Notes: generated by a model not told the origin, from the letters alone. Positions 41,084-49,969 are shown, counted from the first letter of the stretch. The stretch is DNA of 52,586 bases from Geminicoccus sp035556675 (GCF_035556675.1 NZ_DATMFZ010000162.1:1-52586), one strand, 5' to 3'. Numbers and translations are program-made.

Positions 41084-41758
41084 ATGTCGACCCGCAAGGC
41101 CCGTCTCGGCAACGCGCTGCGCGCCATCCGCCGCCGCCTCGACCTGAGCCTGACCGAGGTCGCCGCCCGCACCGGGCTGGCGATCTCAACCCTGTCCAAG
41201 GTGGAGAACAGCCAGCTCTCGCTGACCTACGACAAGCTGGTCCAGCTCGCCGAGGGTCTGGAGGTCGACATCAGCGCCTTCTTCGAGCCGGACCCGGCCG
41301 CCTCGGACCGCCTCCACCCCACGGTCACCGCCCGGCGCAGCATCGCGCGCAAGGGCGACGGCCTCCTGGTCCACACCGAGAACTACGACTACCGCTATGT
41401 CTGCACCGACCTGACCCACAAGGCGATGGTGCCGATCCTGATCACCATCCGCGCGCGCTCCATCGTCGAATTCCCCACGCTGAGCCAGCATGCCGGTGAG
41501 GAGTTCCTCTACGTCCTGCGTGGCCGCATCACCGTCCACACCGAGTTCTACGAGCCCGCCGAACTCGCCACCGGCGAATCCATGTATCTCGACAGCACCA
41601 TGGGCCACGCCTTCCTCACGACCGGCCCCCGCCCGGCCCAGATCCTGAACGTCTGCCACAGCCCGAACGCCGGGCACTTCCGCAGCCTGCTGGACCTGGC
41701 GCGGGCGCGAGAAAGTCCCGCGCAGGGGCAGGACGAGGCATGGCTGGAGCATCGATGA
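41084..41758 (+). CDS. XRE-family regulator with C-terminal cupin
   Basis: A 224-residue transcription factor. Residues 7-60 are a Cro/C1-type helix-turn-helix (LGNALRAIRRRLDLSLTEVAARTGLAISTLSKVEN), and residues 130-205 form a cupin barrel (EFLYVLRGRITVHTEFYEPAEL), the probable effector-binding domain. This architecture commonly controls the catabolic genes beside it; here it follows the hydrolase and PLP-enzyme genes by 20 nt and may control both divergent units. Confidence 0.92.
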   Translation: MSTRKARLGNALRAIRRRLDLSLTEVAARTGLAISTLSKVENSQLSLTYDKLVQLAEGLEVDISAFFEPDPAASDRLHPTVTARRSIARKGDGLLVHTENYDYRYVCTDLTHKAMVPILITIRARSIVEFPTLSQHAGEEFLYVLRGRITVHTEFYEPAELATGESMYLDSTMGHAFLTTGPRPAQILNVCHSPNAGHFRSLLDLARARESPAQGQDEAWLEHR

Positions 41759-41777
41759 CCCGGTCCAGAAGAATGCT

Positions 41778-42344
41778 TCAGAAGCCGTAGCCGAGCCGGA
41801 TGCCGAGATTGGTGAGGCCGTCGTTGTTCTTGCATAGCCGGGCATTGGACATGTGCTCGGCGGACAGCATGACCGAGACGGTCGGCGCCACGCGATAGCC
41901 GAGCGACAGGGTCTCGTGGAAGTTCACCCGGCAGCCATAGGCGTTGTCCCTGGGGGACGAGCCCCCCAGGGACCCGTCATGGATGGCCCCGCCGATGCTG
42001 AGATCGGTGAAGATCCGGTCGGTGAGGCCGATGGTCCAGCCGAGGTCGGCATAGGCGAGGCTGGTGCCGCCGTTGGTGCTCACCGTACCGCCCAGGCGCG
42101 GGCGAGGCGCGAAGGCCCAGGCAAGGAAGTCCGGGCTCCTGAACAGAATCTCGCCATTGATATCGACCCCATCCCGCTCATGGGCCGGGCCGGTCAGGTC
42201 ATGCGCATAAACGCCTGCGTGGACTTCATGGAGCTCGGAGAAGGCTGGATAAGGATTGGCCAGGACCGGCAGACCCAGGCCGGACGATACCATGCACCCG
42301 GCAGCTACGCTGATGACACGACGTTTCCAGAAGGATGGGGCCAT
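41778..42344 (-). CDS. PagL-like lipid A 3-O-deacylase / acyloxyacyl hydrolase family protein
   Basis: A 188-residue outer-membrane beta-barrel candidate with a signal peptide (1-29, ending VLA). The C-terminal segment AEHMSNARLCKNNDGLTNLG contains the His-Ser pair of the PagL active site, and the chain ends with the barrel signature LGYGF. PagL removes the 3-linked acyl chain of lipid A, changing envelope and immune properties. Length fits the family. Convergent with the regulator gene, 19 nt apart. Confidence 0.82.
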   Translation of the reverse strand: MAPSFWKRRVISVAAGCMVSSGLGLPVLANPYPAFSELHEVHAGVYAHDLTGPAHERDGVDINGEILFRSPDFLAWAFAPRPRLGGTVSTNGGTSLAYADLGWTIGLTDRIFTDLSIGGAIHDGSLGGSSPRDNAYGCRVNFHETLSLGYRVAPTVSVMLSAEHMSNARLCKNNDGLTNLGIRLGYGF

Positions 42345-42507
42345 CGCATTCTATCTCCGTTCCACTCCGAGCATGTTGTCCGTCGACCACTTCCCTTGAT
42401 GTCTCGACATGTCCGTTCGATGCGTCCTTCAACCCAGGCCGGACGCTCTGCTGGCAGCAAAATTCATGCCAGTTACTTGGTCGAATCCAGGCTGCGGCGT
42501 CTTTGCC

Positions 42508-43431
42508 TCAACGGCTCACGCTGATGGCGATCTTGCCCCGCACCCGGCCGGTCATGCTCAGCGCCAGCGCATCGGCTGCCGCCGCCAGGGGCAAGGACCG
42601 GGCCACCGGAACCGTCAGCTTCCCGGCATCCGCCAGGTCGGCCAGCTTCTGCAGGTCCCGGCCGTTCGGCCTGACCCAGATGAGGTGGCCACCCTTCTCC
42701 TCGGCCGCCGGATCCACGATCGAGGCATGGCGGCCGCCTTCGCGCAGCACCGCCTCCGTCACGTCGACCACGCCGCCCACGAAGTCCGCCACGATGTCGA
42801 CGCCCGCCGGCGCCATCTGCCGGATCCGCTGCGCCAGTCCGTCGCCATAGGTCACGGGCTCGACCCCGAGTGCCCGCAGGAAGTCGTGGTTCTTCTCGGA
42901 AGCCGTGCCGATCACCCGGGCGCCATGGGCCTTCGCGATCTGCGATCCCAGGATGCCCACGCCGCCCGCGGCCGCATGGATCAGGACGACATCGCCGGCC
43001 TTCAGGCCCAGCCGCGTCAGGACCTGGTAGGCGGTGAGGCCCGCCAGCGGCAGCCCGGCCGCCTGGTCCCAGTCCAGGCTCGCCGGCCTGCGCGCCGCCG
43101 CCTCGGCCGAGACCGTGACGAACTCGGCGAAGGTGCCGTCATGGATGAAGCTCTTGCGGGCATAGGCGATGACCTCGTCACCCGGCCGGAACTCCGGCGT
43201 GTCGAAGCCTACTGCCTCGACCACGCCTGCCACGTCCCAGCCGGGAATGGCCGGAAAATAGGCCTGCATGATGCTGTCGAGGTGACCCGCCATGATCTTC
43301 CAGTCGACCGGATTCACCGAGGCGCTGCGGACCCGGATCAGGATCTCGCCCGGCCCCACCTTCGGTGTGGGTAGCTCGGACTGGCGGAGGATTTCCGGAC
43401 CGCCATAGCGGTCGAAGGTCATGGCCTTCAT
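42508..43431 (-). CDS. NADPH:quinone oxidoreductase-like medium-chain dehydrogenase
   Basis: A 307-residue MDR-superfamily enzyme. It has a GroES-like N-terminal half (SVNPVDWKIMAGHLD near 37-51; GWDVAGVVEAVG near 62) and a Rossmann half with the NADPH loop HAAAGGVGILGSQIAKAHGA (near 148-167). The zinc ligands of alcohol dehydrogenases are absent, as in the quinone oxidoreductase/zeta-crystallin branch. Probable role is reduction of quinones or enones. It has its own promoter region upstream, interrupted at 43578 by the insertion sequence. Confidence 0.9.
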   Translation of the reverse strand: MKAMTFDRYGGPEILRQSELPTPKVGPGEILIRVRSASVNPVDWKIMAGHLDSIMQAYFPAIPGWDVAGVVEAVGFDTPEFRPGDEVIAYARKSFIHDGTFAEFVTVSAEAAARRPASLDWDQAAGLPLAGLTAYQVLTRLGLKAGDVVLIHAAAGGVGILGSQIAKAHGARVIGTASEKNHDFLRALGVEPVTYGDGLAQRIRQMAPAGVDIVADFVGGVVDVTEAVLREGGRHASIVDPAAEEKGGHLIWVRPNGRDLQKLADLADAGKLTVPVARSLPLAAAADALALSMTGRVRGKIAISVSR

Positions 43432-43501
43432 GCGGGGCTCCTGGAAGGGGAGGCGGAGGGGACGCCCGGCCTGCAGCGGCTGAGATGACTCAACCCCGCC
43501 C

Positions 43502-43529
43502 GAGGAGGGCCGGTTCCCTGGGCCTCCTC
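43502..43529. terminator. GC-rich hairpin beside the insertion sequence
   Basis: GAGGAGGGCC (43502-43511) pairs with GGGCCTCCTC (43520-43529) in 9 of 10 positions around an 8-nt loop. Before the insertion it would have lain just after the secreted-protein gene that now ends at 44444, so it may be that gene's terminator, now cut off by the element. No T run is present. Confidence 0.35.
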
Positions 43530-43577
43530 CCCGCACACCGCCGCGCGCCGCGGCAGTCGCTGTACATGGCCCGACTA

Positions 43578-44444
43578 GGTTCTGTCGCCAAAGCTGGTGA
43601 ATGGTTGACATGATCGCATCTGGGCTGGGTGACGATACGTACCCTGCTGACGGACGTGATGTGGAGTGGGCTCAAGCCCCTGCTGCCGCCGCAGAAACCC
43701 AGGACCGGGCGGCCCTCGATCGACCACCGTAGGTTCATCGAGGCCGTGCTCTGGCTGGCTCGCACCGGCTCGCCCTGGCGGGATCTACCAACTGAGCTGA
43801 TGAACTGGCGCACGGCTTGGCGGCGTCTCCAGCGGTGGACGCAAGCTGGCATCTGGAGCCGCATTCTGACTGGCTTGAGGGCCGTGGCAGCGGACGCTGG
43901 CTGGCAGGTGCACATGCTGGACAGCACCGTTATCCGTGCCCATGCCTGTGCCGCAGGAGCACGTGGGTCGGCAGGCGAGCAGGCACTTGGCCGTTCCCGC
44001 GGCGGCTTCTCAACCAAGCTGCATCTTCGCGCCGATGCCCATGGCCGACCGGTGGCGCTGCATCTGACCGGAGGCGAGCGTCACGACCTGTTGGGCGTCG
44101 CGCCACTGTTCGAGCAGGCGGCCTTGCGCACCGGCCAACGTGGCCGGCCGCGCTGGAAGCCGGTTGCCGTCATCGCCGACAAGGCCTACTCGGCTGCATG
44201 GCTGCTCGACGGCCTGCGGCGCAAGCGGATCGTCCCGATCATCCCGAACCGGGTGGACCAGCCACACAATCCAGAGTTCGACCGTGCGACCTACCGGCAG
44301 CGCAACTTAGTCGAGCGTCTGGTCGGCAAGATCAAGCAGTTCCGCCGCGTCGCGACCAGGTACGACAAGCTCGCCGCCCACTACCTCGCCTTCGTCCAGA
44401 TCGCCGCGCTGATGGTCTGGCTACGCAGCTTTGGCGACACGACC
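43578..44444 (+). mobile_element. IS5 family (IS427-like) insertion sequence, 867 bp, apparently intact
   Basis: Terminal inverted repeats GGTTCTGTCGCCAAAGCTGG (43578-43597) and, read from the other end, GGTCGTGTCGCCAAAGCTGC (44444-44425) match at 17 of 20 positions. The element is flanked by TA on both sides (43576-43577 and 44445-44446), the target duplication expected for this group. It contains one intact transposase gene. It lies between the oxidoreductase promoter region and the end of the secreted-protein gene. Confidence 0.9.
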
Positions 44445-44447
44445 TAG
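43629..44447 (+). CDS. IS5 family transposase (DDE type)
   Basis: A 272-residue transposase in one uninterrupted frame. An N-terminal winged-helix part (LPPQKPRTGRPSIDHRRFIEAVLWLARTGSPWRDLP) is followed by the DDE catalytic residues in MLDSTVIRAH, VIADKAYSA and RQRNLVERLVGKIKQFRR. Many IS427-group elements split this gene by a programmed frameshift; here it is continuous and should be functional. GTG start. The stop codon TAG at 44445-44447 lies outside the inverted repeat and is formed by the duplicated target TA plus a flanking G. Confidence 0.92.
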   Translation: MTIRTLLTDVMWSGLKPLLPPQKPRTGRPSIDHRRFIEAVLWLARTGSPWRDLPTELMNWRTAWRRLQRWTQAGIWSRILTGLRAVAADAGWQVHMLDSTVIRAHACAAGARGSAGEQALGRSRGGFSTKLHLRADAHGRPVALHLTGGERHDLLGVAPLFEQAALRTGQRGRPRWKPVAVIADKAYSAAWLLDGLRRKRIVPIIPNRVDQPHNPEFDRATYRQRNLVERLVGKIKQFRRVATRYDKLAAHYLAFVQIAALMVWLRSFGDTT

Positions 44448-45604
44448 CCGGTCGGCAGCAGCTGGCACTTCGTCAGGTTGGCTCCGTTCGCCTTCGCGAA
44501 TGCCAGGTACTCCCGCCACCAGTCGGCGTTCCTGTCGAAGGTCGCGCGGCCGGTGCCGTTCGGTCCGAGCGTGCCCCAGATGACGACGCCACTGGCGCCC
44601 TGCTTCTTCAGCGTGTCGAGCTGGTGACCGAAATAGCGCCTGGGCAGGAGCTTGTTGGCCAGGGCCGGCTGGTTGAGCTTGTTGTGGAACTGCATCCAGA
44701 TGAACGGGTAGACCGGCTTCTTCCATTGCAGCGCCAGCTTCATCGAGCGCTGCACCATGGTGGTCCAGACCTCGAGCGTCTTCTTGCGCCGTGCCTCGGC
44801 CGTGGCGCCGACATCGTCGTACCAGTTCACGTAATAGGCCGGGAACAGCGCGTCGACCGCTTCACCCAGCCGGGACGCCTCGGCATTGGCGCGGGCGAGC
44901 AGTGGCGGTGCCTGGAGGAACTCCGCGTACTGCATGCTGGCCGGGTTGCCGAAATAGCTGCTCTGGTAGCCGAAGAAGTCCTTCACCGGCGCCTCGCCAT
45001 AGATGCCGTAACGCAGGCCCGTGCCGAGCTTCTGCTTCAGGTAGCGGTGCAGGGCGATGTAGCGGTCGGTCTTCTGCCGCACCACCGCCGGCTGGTCGGT
45101 GCGCTTGATGCTCCAGGAGCCCTCGACGTTGACCGCGGCCAGCCGGTCGGCCGAGCCCGCCGCGGCCTTGCGGATCGCCTCCAGCTTGCTGTCGATATAG
45201 GCGGTGTCGATCTCGTCCCGGATCTTGCCGCCCTTGAAGAAATAGCTGGCCGTCAGCAGCGGCAGCCGGGTCAGCCCGCACTTGTCCAGGCCCTGCGGCT
45301 GGTTGGCGAAGGTGAAGTTGTAGTAGAGCCGGAACGGCTTCGGCGCCGGGACGGTCGTGGCGGCGGCCGCCACGACCTGGAAGGCATCTTCCTGGAAAAC
45401 ACGCCCGTCATCCGCGGAGGTGACCAGATCACCGGCTCCGGTGCTGCTCAGAACCTCTGCTGGCAACGGCAGGCCGGGCCCATGGCGAGCTGCAATATCC
45501 ATGGGTTCGACAATGTCTACTGGAAGATTTCCGTAAGATGCCGGGCTAAGTATCAGAAATGAAGCGGTGAATATCAGGGCCGAAGTCGAAGCTATCGATA
45601 GCAT
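44444..45604 (-). CDS. Secreted protein of unknown function, paralog A (possible TIM-barrel glycosidase)
   Basis: About 386 residues with an N-terminal hydrophobic helix (MLSIASTSALIFTASFLIL) that should export or anchor it, then about 55 linker residues and a domain closely related to that of the neighbouring gene at 45697. Shared landmarks are FTFANQPQGLDKCGLTRLPLL, AVNVEGSWSIKRTD, PVYPFIWMQFHN and GVVIWGTLGPNGTG. The spacing and the GVVIWG end resemble GH56 hyaluronidases, with Glu in NVEGSW at the place of the catalytic acid; this is a remote guess. ATG 45604 is used; TTG 45610 has a better-placed AGGAG. The stop TAG overlaps the target duplication of the insertion sequence. Confidence 0.75.
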   Translation of the reverse strand: MLSIASTSALIFTASFLILSPASYGNLPVDIVEPMDIAARHGPGLPLPAEVLSSTGAGDLVTSADDGRVFQEDAFQVVAAAATTVPAPKPFRLYYNFTFANQPQGLDKCGLTRLPLLTASYFFKGGKIRDEIDTAYIDSKLEAIRKAAAGSADRLAAVNVEGSWSIKRTDQPAVVRQKTDRYIALHRYLKQKLGTGLRYGIYGEAPVKDFFGYQSSYFGNPASMQYAEFLQAPPLLARANAEASRLGEAVDALFPAYYVNWYDDVGATAEARRKKTLEVWTTMVQRSMKLALQWKKPVYPFIWMQFHNKLNQPALANKLLPRRYFGHQLDTLKKQGASGVVIWGTLGPNGTGRATFDRNADWWREYLAFAKANGANLTKCQLLPTG

Positions 45605-45696
45605 CCGCAACTGGTTGCTCCTGAAATCAGGGTTCAGCCAGGAGATGAATGATTGCCGTGATCCAGTCAATCAGACGATGAACGAACGCCGCCTGA

Positions 45697-46776
45697 TCAG
45701 CGGTCGGGAAGCAGCTGGCAGGCGCTGAGATCCACCCCGTTGGTCCGAGCGAAGGCGAGTAATTCTCGCCACCAGTCGGCGTTCTTGTCGAAGCTCGCCC
45801 GGCCGGTTCCATCAGGCCCGAGCGTGCCCCAGATCACCACGCCGTCCGCGCCGAGCTTCTTCAGCGTCTCCAGCTGGTAGCCGAAGAAGCCCTTGGGCAG
45901 GAACTTGTTGGCCAGCTCCGGCAGGTTGATCTTGTTGTGGTACTGCATCCAGACGAACGGATAGACCGGCCGGTCCCAGCTTTTCGCGACCTTCAGCGAC
46001 TCGCGGGCCGCCACCGTCCAGCCCTGCACCGTGAGCTGCCAGCGCTCCGCCTCGGTACGGCCGAGATCATCGGACCAGACCGTGTATTGCGGCGGGAACA
46101 GCGCGTCGGATCGGCGCGCCAGCCGCTCGATGCCGAGATTCACCTGGGCGGCCAGTGCCGGTGCCCGGATGAAGTCCTGGTACTGCACGCTGGCCGGATG
46201 GCCGAAATAGTCGGTCTGGTAGCTGAAATAGTCCTTCAGCGGCGCCTCGCCGTACACGCCGAACCGGTACTTCCGGCCCAACCGGTCCTCCAGATAGGTC
46301 AGCACGTCCAGGTAGCGGTCGACCTTCTGCCGCACCACGGCCGGGGCATCGGTGCGCTTGATGCTCCAGGCCCCTTCGATGTTGACGATGCCGATATCGC
46401 CGCTCTTGGGCGTGAACATCGCCTCGATCTTGGCCAGGCGCTGGTCCACATAGGCGCGGTCGATCCGGTCGGCGGTCTTGCCGCCCGGGAAGAACAAAGA
46501 CGGGGTGAGCAGCGGCAGCCGGGTCAGGCCGCATCTGTCCAGGCCGTCCGGCTGGTTGGCGAAGGTGAAGCTCTGGTAGAGCTTGAAGCTCTTGGCCGGC
46601 GCTTCCTCCACCGGCTGCGGCATCTGGGTCAGGGGGAAGCTGCGCAGGCGCAGGCTGCCCGGCCGAGCCGGGTCGTAGACGCCCCAGGGCGGGTCGGCCG
46701 CCAGGGCCAGCCCGGCGGCGGCAGCGGCGACCATGAGGCCGAGCGCCAGGACGATGTGATGGACGACCCGTATCAA
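45697..46776 (-). CDS. Secreted protein of unknown function, paralog B (possible TIM-barrel glycosidase)
   Basis: A 359-residue protein with a signal peptide (1-26, ending LALA), paralogous to the previous entry over nearly the whole mature length. It has the same cysteine in DRCGLTRLPLL, the VNIEGAWSIKRTDAPAVVRQK block (near residues 133-153), PVYPFVWMQYHNK and GVVIWGTLGPDGTG, and ends CQLLPDR. Two matching cysteines (near the N and C termini of the domain) may form a disulfide. It is upstream of paralog A on the same strand, so the pair arose by tandem duplication. No experimental function is known to me. Confidence 0.78.
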   Translation of the reverse strand: MIRVVHHIVLALGLMVAAAAAGLALAADPPWGVYDPARPGSLRLRSFPLTQMPQPVEEAPAKSFKLYQSFTFANQPDGLDRCGLTRLPLLTPSLFFPGGKTADRIDRAYVDQRLAKIEAMFTPKSGDIGIVNIEGAWSIKRTDAPAVVRQKVDRYLDVLTYLEDRLGRKYRFGVYGEAPLKDYFSYQTDYFGHPASVQYQDFIRAPALAAQVNLGIERLARRSDALFPPQYTVWSDDLGRTEAERWQLTVQGWTVAARESLKVAKSWDRPVYPFVWMQYHNKINLPELANKFLPKGFFGYQLETLKKLGADGVVIWGTLGPDGTGRASFDKNADWWRELLAFARTNGVDLSACQLLPDR

Positions 46777-46933
46777 GCCTGGCTCCTTCCCGAGCGGCCA
46801 CGGGCAGGCCCGGATGCCCGTGTTCCAGCATGGGCAGATGCCATAGCCGGATCGCCCATTTCTGGAAACCCGCCGGCTTGACGCCCAGGCGCCTGCGGCC
46901 CATGGCGGTGGCGACCGCTAGGAGATGCCCGCC

Positions 46934-47248
46934 ATGACTTTTCGCTGCGACGTGCCGGCCGTTCCCACCATCCAGCAGGACGACCAGGCCGTGCGCATCA
47001 CCCGCTGGGACTTCGCGCCCGGTGCCGCCACCGGCTGGCACGAGCATGGCTGGCCCTATTTCGTGGTGATGCTGGTGGAGGGCACGCTGCGCATCCACGA
47101 CGGCGAGAAGGTCACCGACGTGCCGCTCGCCCAGGGCCAGTCCTACGGGCGGCCGTCCGGCATCAAGCACGACGTGATGAACGGCTCGCCCCACCCGATC
47201 GCCTTCATCGAGATCGAGATCAAGCGGCCGGACCTGCTGCCGCGGTAG
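46934..47248 (+). CDS. Small single-domain cupin protein
   Basis: A 104-residue protein forming one cupin barrel. Motif 1 (GWHEHGWPYFVVMLVEGTLRI, near 35-55) contains two histidines and no glutamate of the classical G-x5-H-x-H-x3-4-E set; motif 2 is SGIKHDVMNGSPHP (near 77-90). It may bind a metal and act on or sense a small molecule. ATG 46934 is chosen because AGGAG lies nine bases upstream; ATG 46925 would touch it. A decayed copy of its C-terminal part is present at 50131. Confidence 0.85.
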   Translation: MTFRCDVPAVPTIQQDDQAVRITRWDFAPGAATGWHEHGWPYFVVMLVEGTLRIHDGEKVTDVPLAQGQSYGRPSGIKHDVMNGSPHPIAFIEIEIKRPDLLPR

Positions 47249-47340
47249 GCCGGCCCCATCCTGCGGAGACGGCTGCGCGCGCTCTTGCTGGCGCTCGTTC
47301 CGCGGGGCGCCGGATAGGAAGCGAGCCTGACCCAGGCCAG

Positions 47341-47400
47341 TCGAGTGACCCGCCGGTTGATTCGGCCGCGCAGGCTCCGTCACCGGACAGGCTCACTCGA
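47341..47400. other. Inverted repeat between convergent genes
   Basis: TCGAGTGA at 47341-47348 and TCACTCGA at 47393-47400 are perfectly complementary 8-mers separated by 44 nt in the 162-nt gap between the cupin gene and the hybrid kinase gene. The loop is too long for a usual terminator; it may be the remnant of a small mobile sequence. No gene is seen here. Confidence 0.25.
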
Positions 47401-47410
47401 GTCGCCAACG

Positions 47411-49969
47411 TCAGGCTTTCTCGGCCTCCGGAGCATGTCGGGCCAGCTTCTGCGCGGTAGCCTCGCACACGATCTGCAGCTCCCCGACCAGGTGCTCGAT
47501 CTGCCGGCCCGCCAGCGCCTCCTGCTCGATCGCCCGTGCCAGGATGCCGATCCGCAGCAGGCCGAAGCTCGGCGCCGTCCCGGCCAGACGGTGAGCAGGC
47601 TTGGCAACCTCGGCCGGATCGTCCTTCAGCCGCTGGATCTCCGCCACCAGCTCCCTTGCCGAGACCAGCGCATCATGCAGGAATTTCGCCGCTCGCACCG
47701 GCCCGGCCATCTTGGTGAGTGCCGCGATGCGGGTGTGGTCGAGCAGGGGACCGGCCGCAAGGGAGTCGTCCGGCGCTGCAGGAACGGCCGGCGCCGGTGC
47801 ATCGCCCGTCGGGGCGGCGGGCCGGCAGATCCCGGCCAGGGTCCGGTACAACTCTCCCCAGGCGATCGGCTTGGTCAGCACGTCGTTCATGCCGGCGTTC
47901 AGGCAGCGGCGCCGTTCGGTGTCCATCACGTTGGCGGTCAGCGCCACGATCGCGACGCTGCCGTGGGGAGCCGGCAGTCGCCGGATCCGCTGCGTCGCCT
48001 CGATCCCGTCCATCTCCGGCATCTGGACGTCCATGAGGACGATGTCGAACACCTCCGCGGCAGCCTTTTCGACTGCTTCCCGGCCATTCTGGGTAAAGGT
48101 GATGGAGTGGCCGCCCTTGGTCAGGATGGCGAGCAGCAGGTCGCGGTTCAACTCGACGTCTTCGGCCACCAGGATTCGCAGCGGCGGGCATGAGGTCGGA
48201 TCCGGATCGGCCTGCTGCTCGGCGAGGCTCCGGTCTCCTTCGGGCAGGCGGAGCTCGAACCAGAACAGGCTGCCCTGGCCGGGTCTGCTCTCGCCACCGA
48301 TCCGGCCGCCCATGAGCTGCACGAGATGCTGGCAGATCGCGAGGCCGAGCCCGGTGCCGCCATAGCGCCGGGCGATCGAGCGGTCGGCCTGGGTGAAGGC
48401 ATGGAACAGGCCCTTCAGCCGCTCCGGGTCGATGCCGATGCCGGTGTCCCGGATCTCGAACCGGAACCAGTCTCGTGCGGCACCATCACAGCGGCGGATG
48501 GTCACCCGGACGCCGCCCTGGCTCGTGAACTTCAGCCCGTTGCCGATCAGGTTGACGAGGATCTGGCGGAGCCGGGCCGGATCACCCTGGACCACCGGTG
48601 GCAGCTGCGGGTCCGGGTCGAAGTCGAGCGTCAGCCCGTGCTCGACCGCCTGGGGCGTCATGATGGACTGCACCTGCACTATGACCGTGGTCAGGGAAAA
48701 GTCGACCTCGTCGGGATGGAGGCCGCCGGCTTCCAGCCGGGAGAAGTCGAGGATGTCGTTGATCACCCCCAGCAGATGCTGGCCGGAGACCCGGATCGAA
48801 CGGACATAGTTCTGCTGGCGCGGGCCCAGCGGCTCGCTCGCCAGAACATCGGCCATGCCGAGCACGCCGGTCAGCGGCGTGCGGATCTCGTGGCTCATCG
48901 CCGCCAGGAACTGCGCCTTCGCCCGCTCGCTTTCCTCGGCCTTGGCCTGCGCCAGCCTGGCCTGGGTGGCGGCCGCTTCCGCCTGGCCGAGCGTCGTGCG
49001 CAGAAGCGCGATGTTCTGTTGACGCACGAAGGTGATCCAGCCGGCGATCAGGCTGAAGGCGAAGCTGGCGGCAATGGCGATGGCCACCTGCATCCGCCAT
49101 TCGGCGAGCAGTGCGGCGGCCGGCTTCGCTGCAACCACCCACAGGTCCAGCTCGCCCACCTCCGTGACCGAGACGACATGCTCGGCCAGCTTCATGTCGC
49201 CGGCCGCCGCAGTGCCCGAGCGCAGCCATTCGTCCAGGCCAGGCGGACGCGGCGGTGCCACATCGACGCGCGGCCAGTGTCTGGCATCCAGGGCGTAGAG
49301 CTCGCCCGACCCGTCGACGAGCGCGATCGTCTCCTCCGAATCGGCCAGCAGGTCGGCGAACATCCGGGCGTACAGATCCACGTTCGCCCTCACCATGACC
49401 ACGCCGACGAGCTGGCCGGTGGCGGAACGGAGCGGCCAGCTGACCGGCACGATCCGGCTATAGGGCCAGGCCCGGGCAGTGAGCGGATGGCCGATCGCCA
49501 TGCCGCTGGCACGGTTCTCCAGGTGGACCCTGAAATACTCCCGGTCGCTGAGGTCGAAGCTGCTTCCCGTAATGACGCTGGTGAGCCGGACCCTGCCCTC
49601 GCCGTTGGTGATGATCACGTTGCGACTGCTGGTGCCCTTGTCGTACGCGATGATACTGCTGGACAGCCGTTGGTACACCCGGGCGATGCTGAATTGTCCC
49701 TGGGCCAGTTCCTGGACGGCGATCGACACGAGCAGGTCCAGTGCATCCAGGTCCCTGCGCACGGAGCTGGCCGCGGCGAGGCTGGTGGCGGTCAGCCGGG
49801 CCTCGGCCGTGGCCAGAACCCGCTGGCGATATGTTTCCAGCAGCGGGGAGGCCAGGAGGGCGCAGCAGGCCAGGCAGCCGAGCGCCGTCAGGAGCCCCGC
49901 TCGCCACGGGCTCAGGGAATTGAATCGCTGCCATAGCGAGGTGAAGACGCTTCCTGGACTAGGCGACAT
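47411..49969 (-). CDS. Hybrid sensor histidine kinase (Cache - HisKA - ATPase - REC - Hpt)
   Basis: An 852-residue membrane kinase. A first helix (about 20-42) and a second (about 293-315, AIAIAASFAFSLIAGWITF) flank a periplasmic double-Cache-like sensor. Then come a coiled linker, the HisKA motif FLAAMSHEIRTPL (phospho-His360), the ATPase domain (near 470-580, with DTGIGIDPE), a receiver with Asp647 (VLMDVQMPEMDG) and a C-terminal phosphotransfer domain (AHRLAG, His793). It can run a complete His-Asp-His relay in one chain; the final response regulator is not in the neighbourhood. The signal is unknown. Confidence 0.93.
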   Translation of the reverse strand: MSPSPGSVFTSLWQRFNSLSPWRAGLLTALGCLACCALLASPLLETYRQRVLATAEARLTATSLAAASSVRRDLDALDLLVSIAVQELAQGQFSIARVYQRLSSSIIAYDKGTSSRNVIITNGEGRVRLTSVITGSSFDLSDREYFRVHLENRASGMAIGHPLTARAWPYSRIVPVSWPLRSATGQLVGVVMVRANVDLYARMFADLLADSEETIALVDGSGELYALDARHWPRVDVAPPRPPGLDEWLRSGTAAAGDMKLAEHVVSVTEVGELDLWVVAAKPAAALLAEWRMQVAIAIAASFAFSLIAGWITFVRQQNIALLRTTLGQAEAAATQARLAQAKAEESERAKAQFLAAMSHEIRTPLTGVLGMADVLASEPLGPRQQNYVRSIRVSGQHLLGVINDILDFSRLEAGGLHPDEVDFSLTTVIVQVQSIMTPQAVEHGLTLDFDPDPQLPPVVQGDPARLRQILVNLIGNGLKFTSQGGVRVTIRRCDGAARDWFRFEIRDTGIGIDPERLKGLFHAFTQADRSIARRYGGTGLGLAICQHLVQLMGGRIGGESRPGQGSLFWFELRLPEGDRSLAEQQADPDPTSCPPLRILVAEDVELNRDLLLAILTKGGHSITFTQNGREAVEKAAAEVFDIVLMDVQMPEMDGIEATQRIRRLPAPHGSVAIVALTANVMDTERRRCLNAGMNDVLTKPIAWGELYRTLAGICRPAAPTGDAPAPAVPAAPDDSLAAGPLLDHTRIAALTKMAGPVRAAKFLHDALVSARELVAEIQRLKDDPAEVAKPAHRLAGTAPSFGLLRIGILARAIEQEALAGRQIEHLVGELQIVCEATAQKLARHAPEAEKA

